Positions 24,930-35,581 of a stretch of DNA of 64,000 nt are shown piece after piece. Made by a program: the position numbers and the translations under genes. The notes under the pieces were generated by a model, which saw nothing but the letters and a program-made list of their open reading frames with translations, was not told the origin of the DNA and did no database searches. Source of the DNA: Lepiota brunneoincarnata (taxonomy: Eukaryota; Basidiomycota; Agaricomycetes; Agaricales; Agaricaceae); contig JAEBUN010000039.1 in the NCBI GenBank assembly GCA_023014365.1, positions 62,001-126,000 of the forward strand, read 5' to 3'. The first letter of the stretch is position 1; every line of letters starts with the position of its first letter.

Positions 24930-26610
24930 CAAGGGATAGAAGCAAAATGGAAGACTGATGTAGCTGTCTTCCTTGGCACAAGTAGAGGAAAGACCATGGC
25001 AGGGCTCTTTCTAACCATCCTTGATAGGTAGGAAGGAGCCATGACCATCTTTGTTTCCCCTTTGCTCTCTGCTAAGTGATTACAGATGCAGGCTGGATGC
25101 CATGGCTATTCAGTACCAGGTCCACCAGGGCATGGCTACAGCCTGCATATGCAGTCATCTTTACATCATCCTTGTCACCACAGAGAACACAGCATCCAGC
25201 CACTTTTTGGATTGTCTCACCCAGGTCCAGGTCACCAACCTGGTCCACCACCTTATCTACAATGAGGTCCATTTTGCCATCATAACAAATGACTACCATG
25301 CCTGCATGAATACCATTCACCTCCTTCATCAGTTCAATATGTAGCTGGTTCTGCTCCCAGGAACCATTTCTCCCACCTCCCAGGAGGTGCTCACCCAAGC
25401 TTTCAATCTCTTTCTATCTACTATCACCATTCAGAACAGCACCAAACTACCCTGAGCTCTCATATTTGGTTGCTGGCAGGGTCCAGATCACAAACCAGCT
25501 GATTGAATGTATCAAGTCCCTCTATAAGCTTTACAAGTAGGTCTTAAAGGAGGAGGATCATGCCCTGGTTTTTGTTCAGACCCTTGATATGGGCCTAGAC
25601 ATCACTGATGCTCTCTCCTGTGATTTCTACAATGGGTCTGTGATACTGAAAGAAGAGGAATGGCTCACAATGCACCAGGCATGGCTGTCTGGAAAGGTGA
25701 TGGTATGCACCTCTGCATTCAGGCTGGTAATAATTATTCCTATGTCTGCATGATTATTCATACAAGGACCCTGTTAAGGCAACCTGGGGACCCAAGCAGC
25801 TTAGGAGAGCTGAGGTGAGCTGGAGCAAACCTACAGGGGAATCCTAAGAGAATAGGATAAAGGAACCCCTGCAGGTGAAACTGTGCATATATATAACTTA
25901 TATAAGCAATATTAATGAATGGGGGTGAAGCAAACTATTCCAGTGCTACTTATATAGAAATAAAGAGAGATCAAAGGAAGAAGTGAATGTGAGAAGAAGA
26001 GAGTATCATATAATAGGAGAAAATGTGAGAAATATCAGAGAGAAGGAGAGGATGGGCTTGTGGAGACTTTTATGGAATGTTTGGGCTGTTTTGGACATCC
26101 TAGAGTTTCTGGCATTTGAAAGAGGGAGAAATAGTATGCTGGAGAGCCAGAGGATGCTCTGAGGGGTTTGTAGGATTTAAAAATTGCTAGAAGTGTCATT
26201 AGACTTCCCAGAGTGTCCCCTTACAGACCCCCAGAGGGATAGTCAACTATATACAGGAGGCCAGTAAAGCAGAGTGAGACAGGCAGCCTGCTCACTGCTA
26301 TGTTATTCCCCAGTTGCAAGCAGCCTCCTCCATCCCTAAAGGTTTTATGGATCACAAAGGCAGGCAGGCTACCTATAACATAACCCATGGCCCCCATGGT
26401 TGTCTTAGGCAGCAGATGATGGAATTCATCAATGGAGTGGGTATCCAGTGCAGGTCCAATCTGAGCAATATGCTCTGCAACAAGTACCAGTTGGGGCCTC
26501 TGGAATCCTCACAGTCCCTGGAGTGCTCTTCACCCCTTGCTGGCCAGCCTGCCAGTCAACCCTGTTCATGGCCCTCCACTCAGCTCTCCTGCTGTTAGGC
26601 ATCCTTGGCC
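24930..26610 (+). pseudogene. RecQ-like DNA helicase pseudogene
   Basis: Plus-strand coding relics follow the RecQ order. Motif I is GTSRGKT at 24975-24995 and a TIFVSPLL block follows near 25040-25070. A motif II position reads YNEVHF at about 25258-25275, where DE(A/C)H is expected. LSGTISPT/LPGTISPTSQE lies near 25345-25380 and a DALSCDFYNGS block near 25600-25640. MVCTSAF is near 25700, and after an inserted solo LTR come IVNYIQEASKAE and HCYVIP (about 26240-26320), the counterpart of the YIQE..GRAGRD motif VI. A Cys-containing C-terminal block follows near 26400-26460. Frameshifts, stops and the LTR insertion show it is dead. RecQ enzymes unwind DNA during repair; fungal subtelomeres often carry RecQ copies, but no telomere repeat is seen here. 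Confidence 0.72.
25772..26225 (-). mobile_element. Solo LTR of the second LTR family, inside the RecQ-like relic
   Basis: The plus strand starts TGTTAAGGCAACC and ends GTGTCCCCTTACA, the inverse of the copy at 11410-11876. The exact 5-bp duplication GACCC flanks it (25767-25771 and 26226-26230). It contains a TATATATAA-like box on the plus strand. It splits the helicase motif V and motif VI regions. Confidence 0.92.
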
Positions 26611-27639
26611 AGGGCATTATCTTGGAGCAGCACTACCAGCATTCAGCTCAGCTAAGAAGCAGTTAGGAATACCATGGGTTCTGGTACCCTTACCTTGTAC
26701 ATCCCCAGCCCTTACCCCTGTAACTCTGGTATGCATGGAACAGTTGACTACAATCACAGATGCACAAGGGAGCTCCTCCAGGATCTATTCAAGGAACAGG
26801 TAGAAAGTAGCAAATGCAGAAAGATTAAGTAAGACCTTAACAAGTACATCTTATCAGAGCAAATCCAGACTGCTCTCTTCCTAGTAAATAGCTGCTGTGC
26901 TCCTTGCCTTGTCCTCCAGAACCCATGGGAAACCCATTCTCTGACTAAATGCACCACATTCTCTTCCATTTTCTCCCATTACATGCTTTGGAAGAGAGGG
27001 ATTACTTACAGCTCTACTGTTCACAGGTCCATCTGTTACTTCTGCCATGTTTTGCAGATCAACAATGACCTTCACTTTTACTTGAAAACTGCTGTAGAGT
27101 GCCCCAACTGTGATGCCATAGGACCATGTATTTTTGCCATCCTCCATTTCTAGCATCTTTGTTCAGAGGCCCAGCAGTTCTTTGGGGTTGAGTGGGTGGA
27201 TGATCAAGATTTTGCTTGTTGGGTCTTGGGTAACTAGTGGGCCAGTTCATCATGAGGGAGCTTTCCATCTTCCTCTAGTTTGTAGAGGAAAAGCTTGAGA
27301 AATAGAGTCATCATAAAGTCATGTAATCATTATCATTATTGAATGCTATTGTCCTTTCCTTAGGCCCAATGTCAGATGTTAGGCAGTTCAGCTGCTCTTG
27401 GAAGGCCTTGTGTTCTCATAAGAGAACAAGTTTCCATATCTGAGATTTTGCAGAAGCTATAGGTGCTCTTGCACACAAGCTGCTGCCCAATTAAATTGTT
27501 CCTTGGACTGGAAAGGGTTGACATAATTAGAGGAGCATGGATTTAAGCAGAAGGAAAGGCTTTACCCAACCTCCAGATTCACTATGTCCTGCAAAATCTA
27601 CTTGTATTTGTACAATACACATGACCAATCAGATAGTCA
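26611..27639. other. Stretch downstream of the RecQ-like relic
   Basis: Overlapping short frames on both strands (26537-26803 plus; 26881-27268 minus) show no recognised domain. Part may be a decayed C-terminal extension of the RecQ-like gene. Confidence 0.35.
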
Positions 27640-28010
27640 ACCTACAGTGTATTAAGTGAGTGAGTCTAGCAAAAACATACATAGTATTAAGTGAGTGGGA
27701 GCCAGTGAGCCTGCTGGGTGTACCACCATGCTGTATGGCTTTGCTCATGTGTATTGTATACATGGTAGAGGGGCCTGTGAGATCCTGGGATCATGAAGGC
27801 ATAGAATCTTAGGTCCAGAAGTATATAGCAGCAATTACAGAGTGGTGGCATAGCAGGGGACTGAATGTGTTTGACATTGCATTGGATTGTGTTGCTTAAC
27901 AACAGTTAAGGAATAAGAGATATTAACATGATAGAAGGGCCAAAAGGTATGAGAGATGTAGGTGGCATGGGCGGCAAGCTTGTGGCAGCACAGTAAAATG
28001 ACTCAGCTTG
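27640..28010 (+). repeat. Dispersed repeat R4, copy A
   Basis: About 370 bp are homologous to the inverse complement of 47745-48115. Shared blocks are CCTACAGTGTATTAAGTGAG, the region around AGGGGCCTGTGAGATCC, and GTTAA..AATAAGAGATATT. The copies are diverged. No terminal structure or coding capacity was identified. Confidence 0.65.
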
Positions 28011-28260
28011 ATAGGATAAGGAAAAGGAGATCTTTGCAATCAATCTGGTGGCAATGGAAGCAATAAATGCATTGCTACACATGCATTGATAAAGCAATAG
28101 TAAGGAAAAGGCCAGCCCATTGTGGTGGGGGCATTGATTGTGGCATTAATCAGTGTATATTTAATGAACAACAACAACATTCTCAGGTGTTTACATGTAT
28201 ATATAAAAAACATCAAAGTTTGATTAGGCATAGTCATCTGGATTCCCACATTTCTCAAAA

Positions 28261-29174
28261 TCATACACAGCATAGCCTGTAGATCATGACAGACCTACTT
28301 CCACATCCTCTGTTGGGTAAAGTGGGGATAAGGGAGATAAAGGGGATAGAAGATATAGCATATGGAGTGCAAGGACCAGGGAGAGCTGATAATGAGGATG
28401 TGTCTGAATCATTGAATGTTTCTCCAGCTTGAGTATGATTATCATCTGGGGGGTAGGGTAATTGAATGTTGAGTTTTAATGGTGAGGGTTCAAATAAAGG
28501 GAACTTACAGGTTTCTGGATTGCCAAGGGTATGGGTGGCATTGGCAAGAAGGAGTGAATTGGGACTACCACTGCTCATATCTGATTGTGGATATACATAT
28601 GCATGGGGTCATTTCCACCATGTTGTTCGATGCAGTCATGGAGTTAGGGGAGGAGGAAATGTGAGTTCTGGAAACAGGGGCAGCATTGTGTAGAATGGCA
28701 TGGGTGGCATTTGCTACAGCAGATGAGCTGAGGCTGTGGTCACTTGAGCTGGAGCTAGAAGAGTAAGTCATGATTGGCAAATGAGAGACAGGAAGATCTA
28801 ATGCATTAGATGTTTGATCTTCACAGTAGATGGCAACAGGGCTAGAATCAGCTGCAGGTGGCATGGGAGGGTCTGGGAGTACAACAAGTTGCAGGGCTAG
28901 AAGAGCAATAGAGGGTGAGATATTAAATGATTCAGAAGATGAAGAAGACATGGCAATGGTCCTAAATTATCTTGAGAGCATGATGGGTGGAGGTGGAGTA
29001 GGAGCAACTTTGGAGGGCAGCTGCCACATCAATGAGATCCACTGAAGACGATGATGATGACATGGTAGATCCAATATGTTGAAAAGCATGATCAGCATCC
29101 ACAGCAATTTGGTGCCAGGTGGCATGGTGAGAGCCTGAAGACAGGCCAGTGGCAACCTTGTCCTCAAGCTGCAA
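28261..29174 (-). pseudogene. Ser-rich hypothetical coding relic
   Basis: Minus-strand open frames 28962-29174, 28565-28951 and 28261-28578 share a Ser-rich style (runs of six or seven Ser, Pro- and Thr-rich linkers) and follow each other, so they may be exons or frameshifted pieces of one protein. No domain is recognised. The bias to low complexity makes the frames less reliable than their length suggests. Confidence 0.3.
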
Positions 29175-30128
29175 TGCATGTAATGCTTGCTATAGATGGC
29201 AACAGGCTCAACATTGATGAGGACAATTGGCAAGAGTTATTAATAGTGATGGTACCCAGGGGATGGGCACAGGAGAGAGGGTAGGTTTAGAAATGTGCTG
29301 GGTTGGTTTGATTGGACCAAAGATGGGTGCCATGTTTCAGACCCAAGGAATGGTGGTATGCTGGAATCTTGTCCCTTGAATCTCTCCTGGCATAATGAGC
29401 AATCATAACTGGAGTGAGGTACTTGATATTGATTGTCAGTGGCTTGTTGCAATTGCCAAACATTGCTCTTGTCGGAGTCATTGCCCTATGTCCACTTCAA
29501 GGATGGCTCATTGCAGCTTATTACTTGCATTTTCATGCATTATTTTGGCCAGTTGGCTATTTGTTAGCATTTCAGGTCACAAGGAGGCTATTAGGCTAGT
29601 CAACTTCACAATAGTGTGCTTGGAGCAACAGAGAGGGAGCACTGGACCTTCAATCTCTGGTGCACCTTGTAAATTGTCCACTGGTACAGCCAATCTTGCC
29701 ATGGCAGGTGCAATATGGCATTGATGTGGCTGTCAGTAGGCTGATCTATGGCCCAGCAAAGGGGCCTCCGCTTCTTTGAGAACAGACTTTTTATAAAGCT
29801 GGTTGAAGCCTGAGGCCTGTCACATGATCAAGAGATGGGCATTTTCAGTTGAGGCCTCTGCACTTTTTATGTTCACTCAGAGACTGTGCAAATGATACAA
29901 GGCATCCAAGGCAACTTGGCAGTACATCGCACATTGGGTGCAATCATTGCCAGCATCAGGTGGAGGTGCAATAATAGGTAGCTTGTTAGATGAGGAGTAT
30001 GCTGAAGGTGTGGCATTGCTGGAGTTTGAAATGGAAGCATGATGCTGCAAGCAATCATGGAAGTTATACATTGAAATGAAATCTTCTTTGGTTGGTGCTT
30101 GGTCATGTTCCCACCAATTGGCAAGATA

Positions 30129-31734
30129 CAGTGACCCACAAAACCGTTCCAATGTTTTGTACTTTTGACTTAAAGTAGTAATAGCTCAGTAAATAAAATA
30201 GCCATATTTGTGAATATATTTATAAACATAGCCAAATATGTTATATCTGACTCTGCAAAGTTGCGTCATGTAATACTTCCAAATTAGGCAATTATGAATT
30301 TTGTAATCATTTTAAGTCATTGGAACGGTTTTGTCAATGACATATTATACTAGGCTATCCTATTATTTCTAGTACTTAGAGTAGCCCCCCCTGGCTTTGA
30401 GTACAGCTGCTACTCTTCTAGGCATACTTTCAATTAACTTCTGACACTCAGAAGCTGGAATAGCATCCCACTCCTTTTCTACCCTCTGCCACAACTCCTC
30501 CATACCCTTGGGAGGAGATTCATACTCTCCCAACTTTCTCTTCACATATTCCCATAAGTGTTCAATGGGATTGAGGTCAGGTGACTGTGCTGGCCAGGTT
30601 AGGAGCCTAAAATGATTTTTTTGAAACCATTCTTTGGCCAGTGTACTCTTGTGTTTGGGGTCATTATCTTGCTGAAAGATAATATCTCAGGGTTTAAGCT
30701 TGTACCACCGGAGACTCTTCTTCAAATCTTCCTCCAAAATTTGCACAAACAACTCTGCATCCATCCTTCCATCAATCCTCACTGCATAGCCTGGGCCATC
30801 CCACAGCATACAGCCCCAAACCATCACTGATCCTCCTCCATACTTCAGAGTTCCCTTGACCAATCTTTCACTAAGCCCCTCTCCCTTCTTTTTCCATCCC
30901 CACTTCCTCCCATCTGACCCCAAACGATTAATTTTGGTCTCATCAGACCATACAACCAGCTTCCAGTCCTCCATAGTCCAATGCTGGTGTGTCAGAGCAA
31001 AATCCAGCCTAGCCCTCCTATGCTTGTCAGAGAGTAAAGGCTTTTTTTGCTTGACTACAGCCTTCATTCCTGCCTGTTTGAGATGCCTTGCTACAGTCTG
31101 TAAAGAGACTGATGTCCCAATGATGGGAGCAAGAGATTTGGCTATATCTACAGCAGTTTCAGCCTTGCCAGCAGAGATAAGATGGATAGCATGCTGAATA
31201 TTAGTGGTAGAGAGTTTTGAAGGACATCCTCCAAGTGATTTAGTAAGGCTGGAACAATTTTTAGAGGCTAGCCTGGATATGGTACTGCACCCAACACCAG
31301 TAATTGCCTCAATTTTAGTATAGGAATGATGAGAATTTAGCAAAGAGAGGATGGTTTGCTTTAGAGTAGAAGATAATGGCTTCATGGTAGGTAGGGGGGT
31401 TGAGAATGATGGGACATGGCTGTCAGTACATCTATTTATATGTCAAAGACACGTGGTCACATGATCTTGTTGATTCACAATCAACGGAGTCATGTGATTG
31501 CTTGGATTAGTATTAAAAATTACTATTGACAAAACCGTTCCAATGACTTAAAATGATTACAAAATTCATAATTGCCTCATTTAGAAGTATTACATAACGC
31601 GACTTTGCAGGGTCAGATATGACATATTTGGCTATGTTTATAAATATATTCACAAATCTAGCTATTTTATTTACTGAGCTATTACTACTTTAAGTCAAAA
31701 GTACAAAACATTGGAACGGTTTTGTGGGTCACTG
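30129..31734 (-). mobile_element. Tc1/mariner element with 210-bp TIRs, copy 2 (best preserved)
   Basis: A 1,606-bp element is bounded by CAGTGACCCACAAAACC and its inverse, with TA at 30127-30128 and 31735-31736. The inverted repeats are 30129-30338 and 31525-31734. Compared with copy 1 at 8346-9940, this copy keeps CpG at the ACCGT positions of all four motif repeats where copy 1 has TpG or CpA. It lies in a coding exon of gene B. Confidence 0.96.
30369..31385 (-). pseudogene. Tc1 transposase, copy 2, one internal stop
   Basis: The frame runs from ATG (31383-31385) to TAG (30369-30371) as 338 codons, the usual Tc1 length. It is interrupted only by TGA at 30687-30689. Residues 10-110 form the paired-like helix-turn-helix DNA-binding part (SYTKIEAITGVGCSTISRL). 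The first catalytic Asp is in VVWSDETKINRLGSDG. The second (QQDNDPKHKS) and the Glu (SPDLNPIEHLW) lie after the stop. The stop replaces the codon between KP and D; in copy 1 the same codon is CAA, so both fit decay of an ancestral CGA Arg codon. It encodes the DDE enzyme that excises and inserts the element at TA. The single stop suggests recent inactivation. Confidence 0.93.
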
Positions 31735-32459
31735 TAGCTTGGTGCCATGCTAGTTCGATGATTTCCAGTATCAAGTGTCAATAGCATATTCAGGTCAAGA
31801 AGAACACTATCCCTATCACCCATCTGATATTGGGCAAGGAACTGTGTGAGAGGTGGCATGTTAAGGAGGTGCCCACTTGCTGCCGCCCTGCTGATCCAGA
31901 TGAGGGAGAAATGCTGGGAAGATAAATCATCAGCATCCTGCTATATTGAGTTGGTTCAACAAACATAGCCTACCAATTCTTGTGTGATGCCTTGAGTAAT
32001 CCATTCTTCCCTTTCACCCATGGCATTTTGGATAGCGTTCAGTATTGCACAGAGGCACAAATCACAGTATGAAACTACTTCCTGAGGTGATGGTGGAGGT
32101 TTGGATGGTGTGTTCTGGGAGCTTGATGGGCTTGCCTGCATGATATGGTGTGTTGAAAGAAAATAGGCTTGAAGATCAGCACAAGTTGATAAAAAAAGGT
32201 TTTGATAATGCATCATGTGACTTTATTATCAGCTATACATATGTCAGACATTCTGATTACAATCCTCATTGCACCTCTGTATCCTCCCAGATAACTTTGC
32301 TAAAAGCATAGTTGGCATTGCTGGCCATTATGGACCACATTGCCACTTTTCTGGTGGCAATGGTACTCTTTTTTCCTTGTTCCTCCCAAACTTGTTGCAG
32401 GTGAAGGAAATACCAGACAGTCCATTGCATTTTATATTGGACCAGGATCAATTCCTCCT

Positions 32460-32948
32460 ACCACTGTTGGGTTTGAGCCTAGGCATGGAGCCAATGTACA
32501 CATTGGACTAGGGACAAAGGGTATGTTACTTAGCTTGATATAACATTGCCATGATTGATTACTTTGTGGAATGAGATCATATACATTCCTTCATTGCATT
32601 GGGTGAATCTTGTTTCCCTGTAAAGTCAGACTGCCATATCCATGAGAATTGAACTGACATTGATCCAGGTTGGTTGGGGTTTGAGGAGTGCCATACTACA
32701 TTTGACATCATTCCTGGAAAGGACTCACAGTCCTGCCAATGTCAAAGAATCAGCATAGAGGCAAAGTATTGCCACCTGGCACTTTGAATATATGTGGCAA
32801 TGGAATGAGATTTTAGAATTGATAGCCACAATTGCAGTGCAACTATGAGTTTGAATGGATTTCTGTCTGGCAACATGGATTATGTGAGAATACTGAAAAG
32901 ACTTTTTGGCAATGGCACTATGAAGACTGGTTAAATGCTGAAGGGCTT
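32460..32948. other. Stretch before the Gypsy element
   Basis: No recognised gene. The Gypsy element inserted at its right end, duplicating GGCTT (32944-32948). Confidence 0.4.
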
Positions 32949-33333
32949 TGTTATCAGAAGCTTTATCAGAAGGACAGTTATTTTTAATCTACATTCCCAT
33001 GTCACTATGGAACCATCAGTAGTGTACATCAGAAGGACTATTCTTAGTATACACCTCATGTTTCTTATCTCTGACTCATAGTTACTCTGGTCCAGATTAT
33101 TATAGTAGGAGTACAGCCACACTTAGAAGTATATAAGGATACAGTACAATACCTTGTATCCTTATCTTAGTGTTATAAAGTTCTTGCCTCCTATAACTCT
33201 TTGCCTCTAAACCAGCTGGACTATAGTGCTCTGTCATCTCCAAGTCACGCTTAGTAGGACAGGACCAAGTCTGTATAGACATCCTGTGTCGAACCCCATG
33301 CTACTCAAGAGCAAACCCCTAACCCAGGTAACA
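32949..33333 (+). repeat. 5' LTR of the Gypsy element
   Basis: A 385-bp LTR, TGTTATCAG..GGTAACA. A TATATAA box is at 33130-33136. The block TATCTTAGTGTT at 33163-33174, about 30 bp downstream, is where transcription should begin. It is also the exact complement of 33335-33346, just after the LTR. Confidence 0.96.
33130..33136 (+). promoter_or_regulatory. TATA box of the Gypsy LTR
   Basis: TATATAA followed by GG. It is conserved in the solo LTRs of this family and lies about 27-33 bp before the predicted mRNA start. Confidence 0.7.
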
Positions 33334-33334
33334 A

Positions 33335-33346
33335 AACACTAAGATA
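33335..33346 (+). promoter_or_regulatory. Self-priming primer-binding site
   Basis: AACACTAAGATA, one base after the 5' LTR, is the perfect 12-nt reverse complement of TATCTTAGTGTT (33163-33174). That block lies at the predicted mRNA 5' end. This is the arrangement of Tf1/sushi-type self-primed retrotransposons. No resemblance to a tRNA 3' end was noticed. Confidence 0.72.
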
Positions 33347-33704
33347 CTCTGCTGCTTATCTCTTGCTTGCCCTCTACTCTGCTCTGCTCTGCTGATGTAC
33401 TGAACATGTCGAGGTACCCTAGTCGTTCAGAATGATGTGCGAAAGAAAACTGCCCCTCTGTGTAGCCATTGCTACATCCCTCAACCTCTCCCTGCCAGAA
33501 GACCTGGCTTACCTACTCATATTCATCTTTACCTCCACTGCCACCCTCATCGCCTACTGAATAATCACCTTAGAACTCAAACGCATCACGTGCCCCTGTC
33601 ACTGCTGTATCATCAGATCATGGAACCTGTATTCAGGAATCTCCATCATCACAACCCAATTTTTCATTCTTCTAGCGATAATTGATTGCTAGACAACTGC
33701 CACC
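33347..33704 (+). other. Gypsy leader (5' untranslated region)
   Basis: Sequence between the primer-binding site and the gag ATG. It contains a short open frame (33437-33685) that is probably not coding. Confidence 0.6.
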
Positions 33705-35411
33705 ATGCCTCCAAAGAAGTTCTCAGCCCGAGAAACTCCATCACCTCCTCCCATATCGAGAAGTAGAATCTCAGGATCAGGAACCCAAAATCCAGATCCC
33801 AGAAGAAACCCTATCCTCATCCAGATACTGTCCCCATTTTACCCCCCATCTCCATTTGATTCACCCGCTCCAAGTACATCAACACATACTCAAACAAGTT
33901 TTGCTGAAGAACTAGCAGAACAACAAAGAATACAACACGAAAAAGAACTAAAAAAACACTACGAACAAGAAGAAAGAAGACGTAAACAAGCCAAAGAATA
34001 TCATGCCAAAGTAGACCCACTAAACAACTTTGAACTTCAAACACTTGAATACACCCTCAAGCAACCAAGAGAACTTTCCCAATCAGAGGAAAACCTACTC
34101 ATGCATCACAAATACACAGTAAATCAACGAAGAACTCCCCCAGTAGACAATGATTCAGACATCTACATCACCAACAACAACCATTCAGATTCCAATCCTC
34201 AACCACCCGCATTACCCACACCAGTACAATGCTTAGCCCTACCAGCACCACCTGTACAACCACTGCAACCACCAGGACTACTGCCACCGCCACCCAGACA
34301 ACTACAAATAATGGCTACCACACACACCCCAAAGGAGTTAGGACTCCTCAAGCCCATCGCCTTTGATGGAACTAGAAGACTCTTTGAAGATTGGATCTTC
34401 CAATGCAAAGCCTATGTGCTTGCTAACACAACCACGTACAACACCGACCTCACCATAACCCTATTTGTCCTCTTGACAATGCAATCAGGAGATGCCCGAG
34501 CTTGGGCCAGACAATACCTCCATGAGAGGAACGCCCAAACCCAACAAGGACAACCCATAGCCATGGAGTCATGGGACAACTTCACTGCCTGGCTTAGAGC
34601 CGACTTCACTCTGGCAGATGAACATGCATATGTGCATACCAGACTTCAAACCCTGCACCAAGCAGGCAAACTGATGACTGAATTCAATACTCAGTTCAAG
34701 GAACTTGTCCATCAATCCAGACTAAATGAAGATCGTACATTGATTGATCTTTATTGTAAAGCAATTGATCACCGCATCACAATGAAGATCAATGAATCAG
34801 AAAACCCTCTGACAACCATCACCACTTGGTATACCCAAGCCAACAAACTCGATGACAACTTCCGCAGAATCAACACCTTGTATGGCACACCCAGAAACAC
34901 ATTCCCTCAAAGGAACCAATACCAACCCAACCACAGACCAAATTGCCCAAACAACAATGTGCCCTATGCACAAAAATTTTACCAAAGGAGCAACGCTCCA
35001 TGTTTCACCCCACAAGACCCACATGCCATGGAAATAGACCATGCTGCAGTAGAAGAAGGATTTGAAGATCCTTATCCCAAAATTCCACAACCAGAATATG
35101 CTGAAGAAAACTCCACACAAGAACCATTGGAGTTAGATGCTGTTGTCACTGGACAACAAATGAAATCATACCAGAACCAGGAATGCTTCTGATGCAGAGC
35201 CAAAGACCATTGGCTCAGTAAATGCCCACAACCACTGCCAGCCAGACGCTTCCCAGGAATGCGTACCAATCCTCCTTGCCCTGTGAGAAACCCCAATCGT
35301 CCTTTTCCTGGACAACAAAACACTCATCCCAGATTTCTGAACTGGAACACCCAACAATCACCGCAATGCAAGTACTCCCTTGCAGTTGCAGAAGTCACAT
35401 CTCAGATGCAC
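33705..35411 (+). pseudogene. gag: gag of the Gypsy element
   Basis: The ATG at 33705 has a good context (CCACCATGC). The first open part is 495 codons to the TGA at 35190-35192. Residues 1-65 are Pro/Ser-rich. Residues 68-105 are a charged, probably coiled-coil segment (EELAEQQRIQHEKELKKHY). Residues 150-205 are Pro-rich. Residues 210-370 form the retrotransposon Gag core (FEDWIFQCKAYV, ARAWARQYL, FTAWLRADF). The CCHC zinc knuckle follows as CF-stop-CRAKDHWLSKC, with the TGA as its second X residue. In-frame sequence continues to a TAA near 35411. Gag would assemble the particle and bind RNA. Either the TGA is a mutated CGA, or the knuckle is made only by readthrough. Pol is in another frame. 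Confidence 0.88.
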
Positions 35412-35581
35412 TAAATGGTCAATGATCTCGATCCTGAACTCCAACAAGAACTCCACTCCACACTAGCCAAGGATCTGGAGATGCGTCCATTCCAGGATTT
35501 TTAAAAAGGAACACTGTTGATTGATGTGCCCCTGCACGTTCCAAAACTCAGAAGGACATTTCGTACTCTCACTCCCAGAAG

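Larger units (their letters stand above)
29860..32460 (-). pseudogene. Hypothetical gene B, split by Tc1 copy 2
   Basis: Minus-strand coding sequence is read from about 32451 (MQWTVWYFLHLQQVWEEQ region) through 31956-32216 and 31737-31955. After the Tc1 insertion it continues at 30128-29873 (LANWWEHDQAPTKEDF). Joining across one copy of the duplicated TA keeps the frame, giving a continuous block from LDTGNHRTSMAPSY into LANWWEH. Stops occur upstream, near 31950 and 32210. I do not recognise the domain. Gene B is not obviously related to gene A. It looks like a host gene or captured gene of unknown function disrupted by transposition. Confidence 0.5.

Noticed and set aside
24930..26610. Subtelomeric location because of the RecQ-like relic
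   Set aside because: No telomere repeat or other subtelomeric marker was seen, and RecQ copies also occur inside chromosomes.
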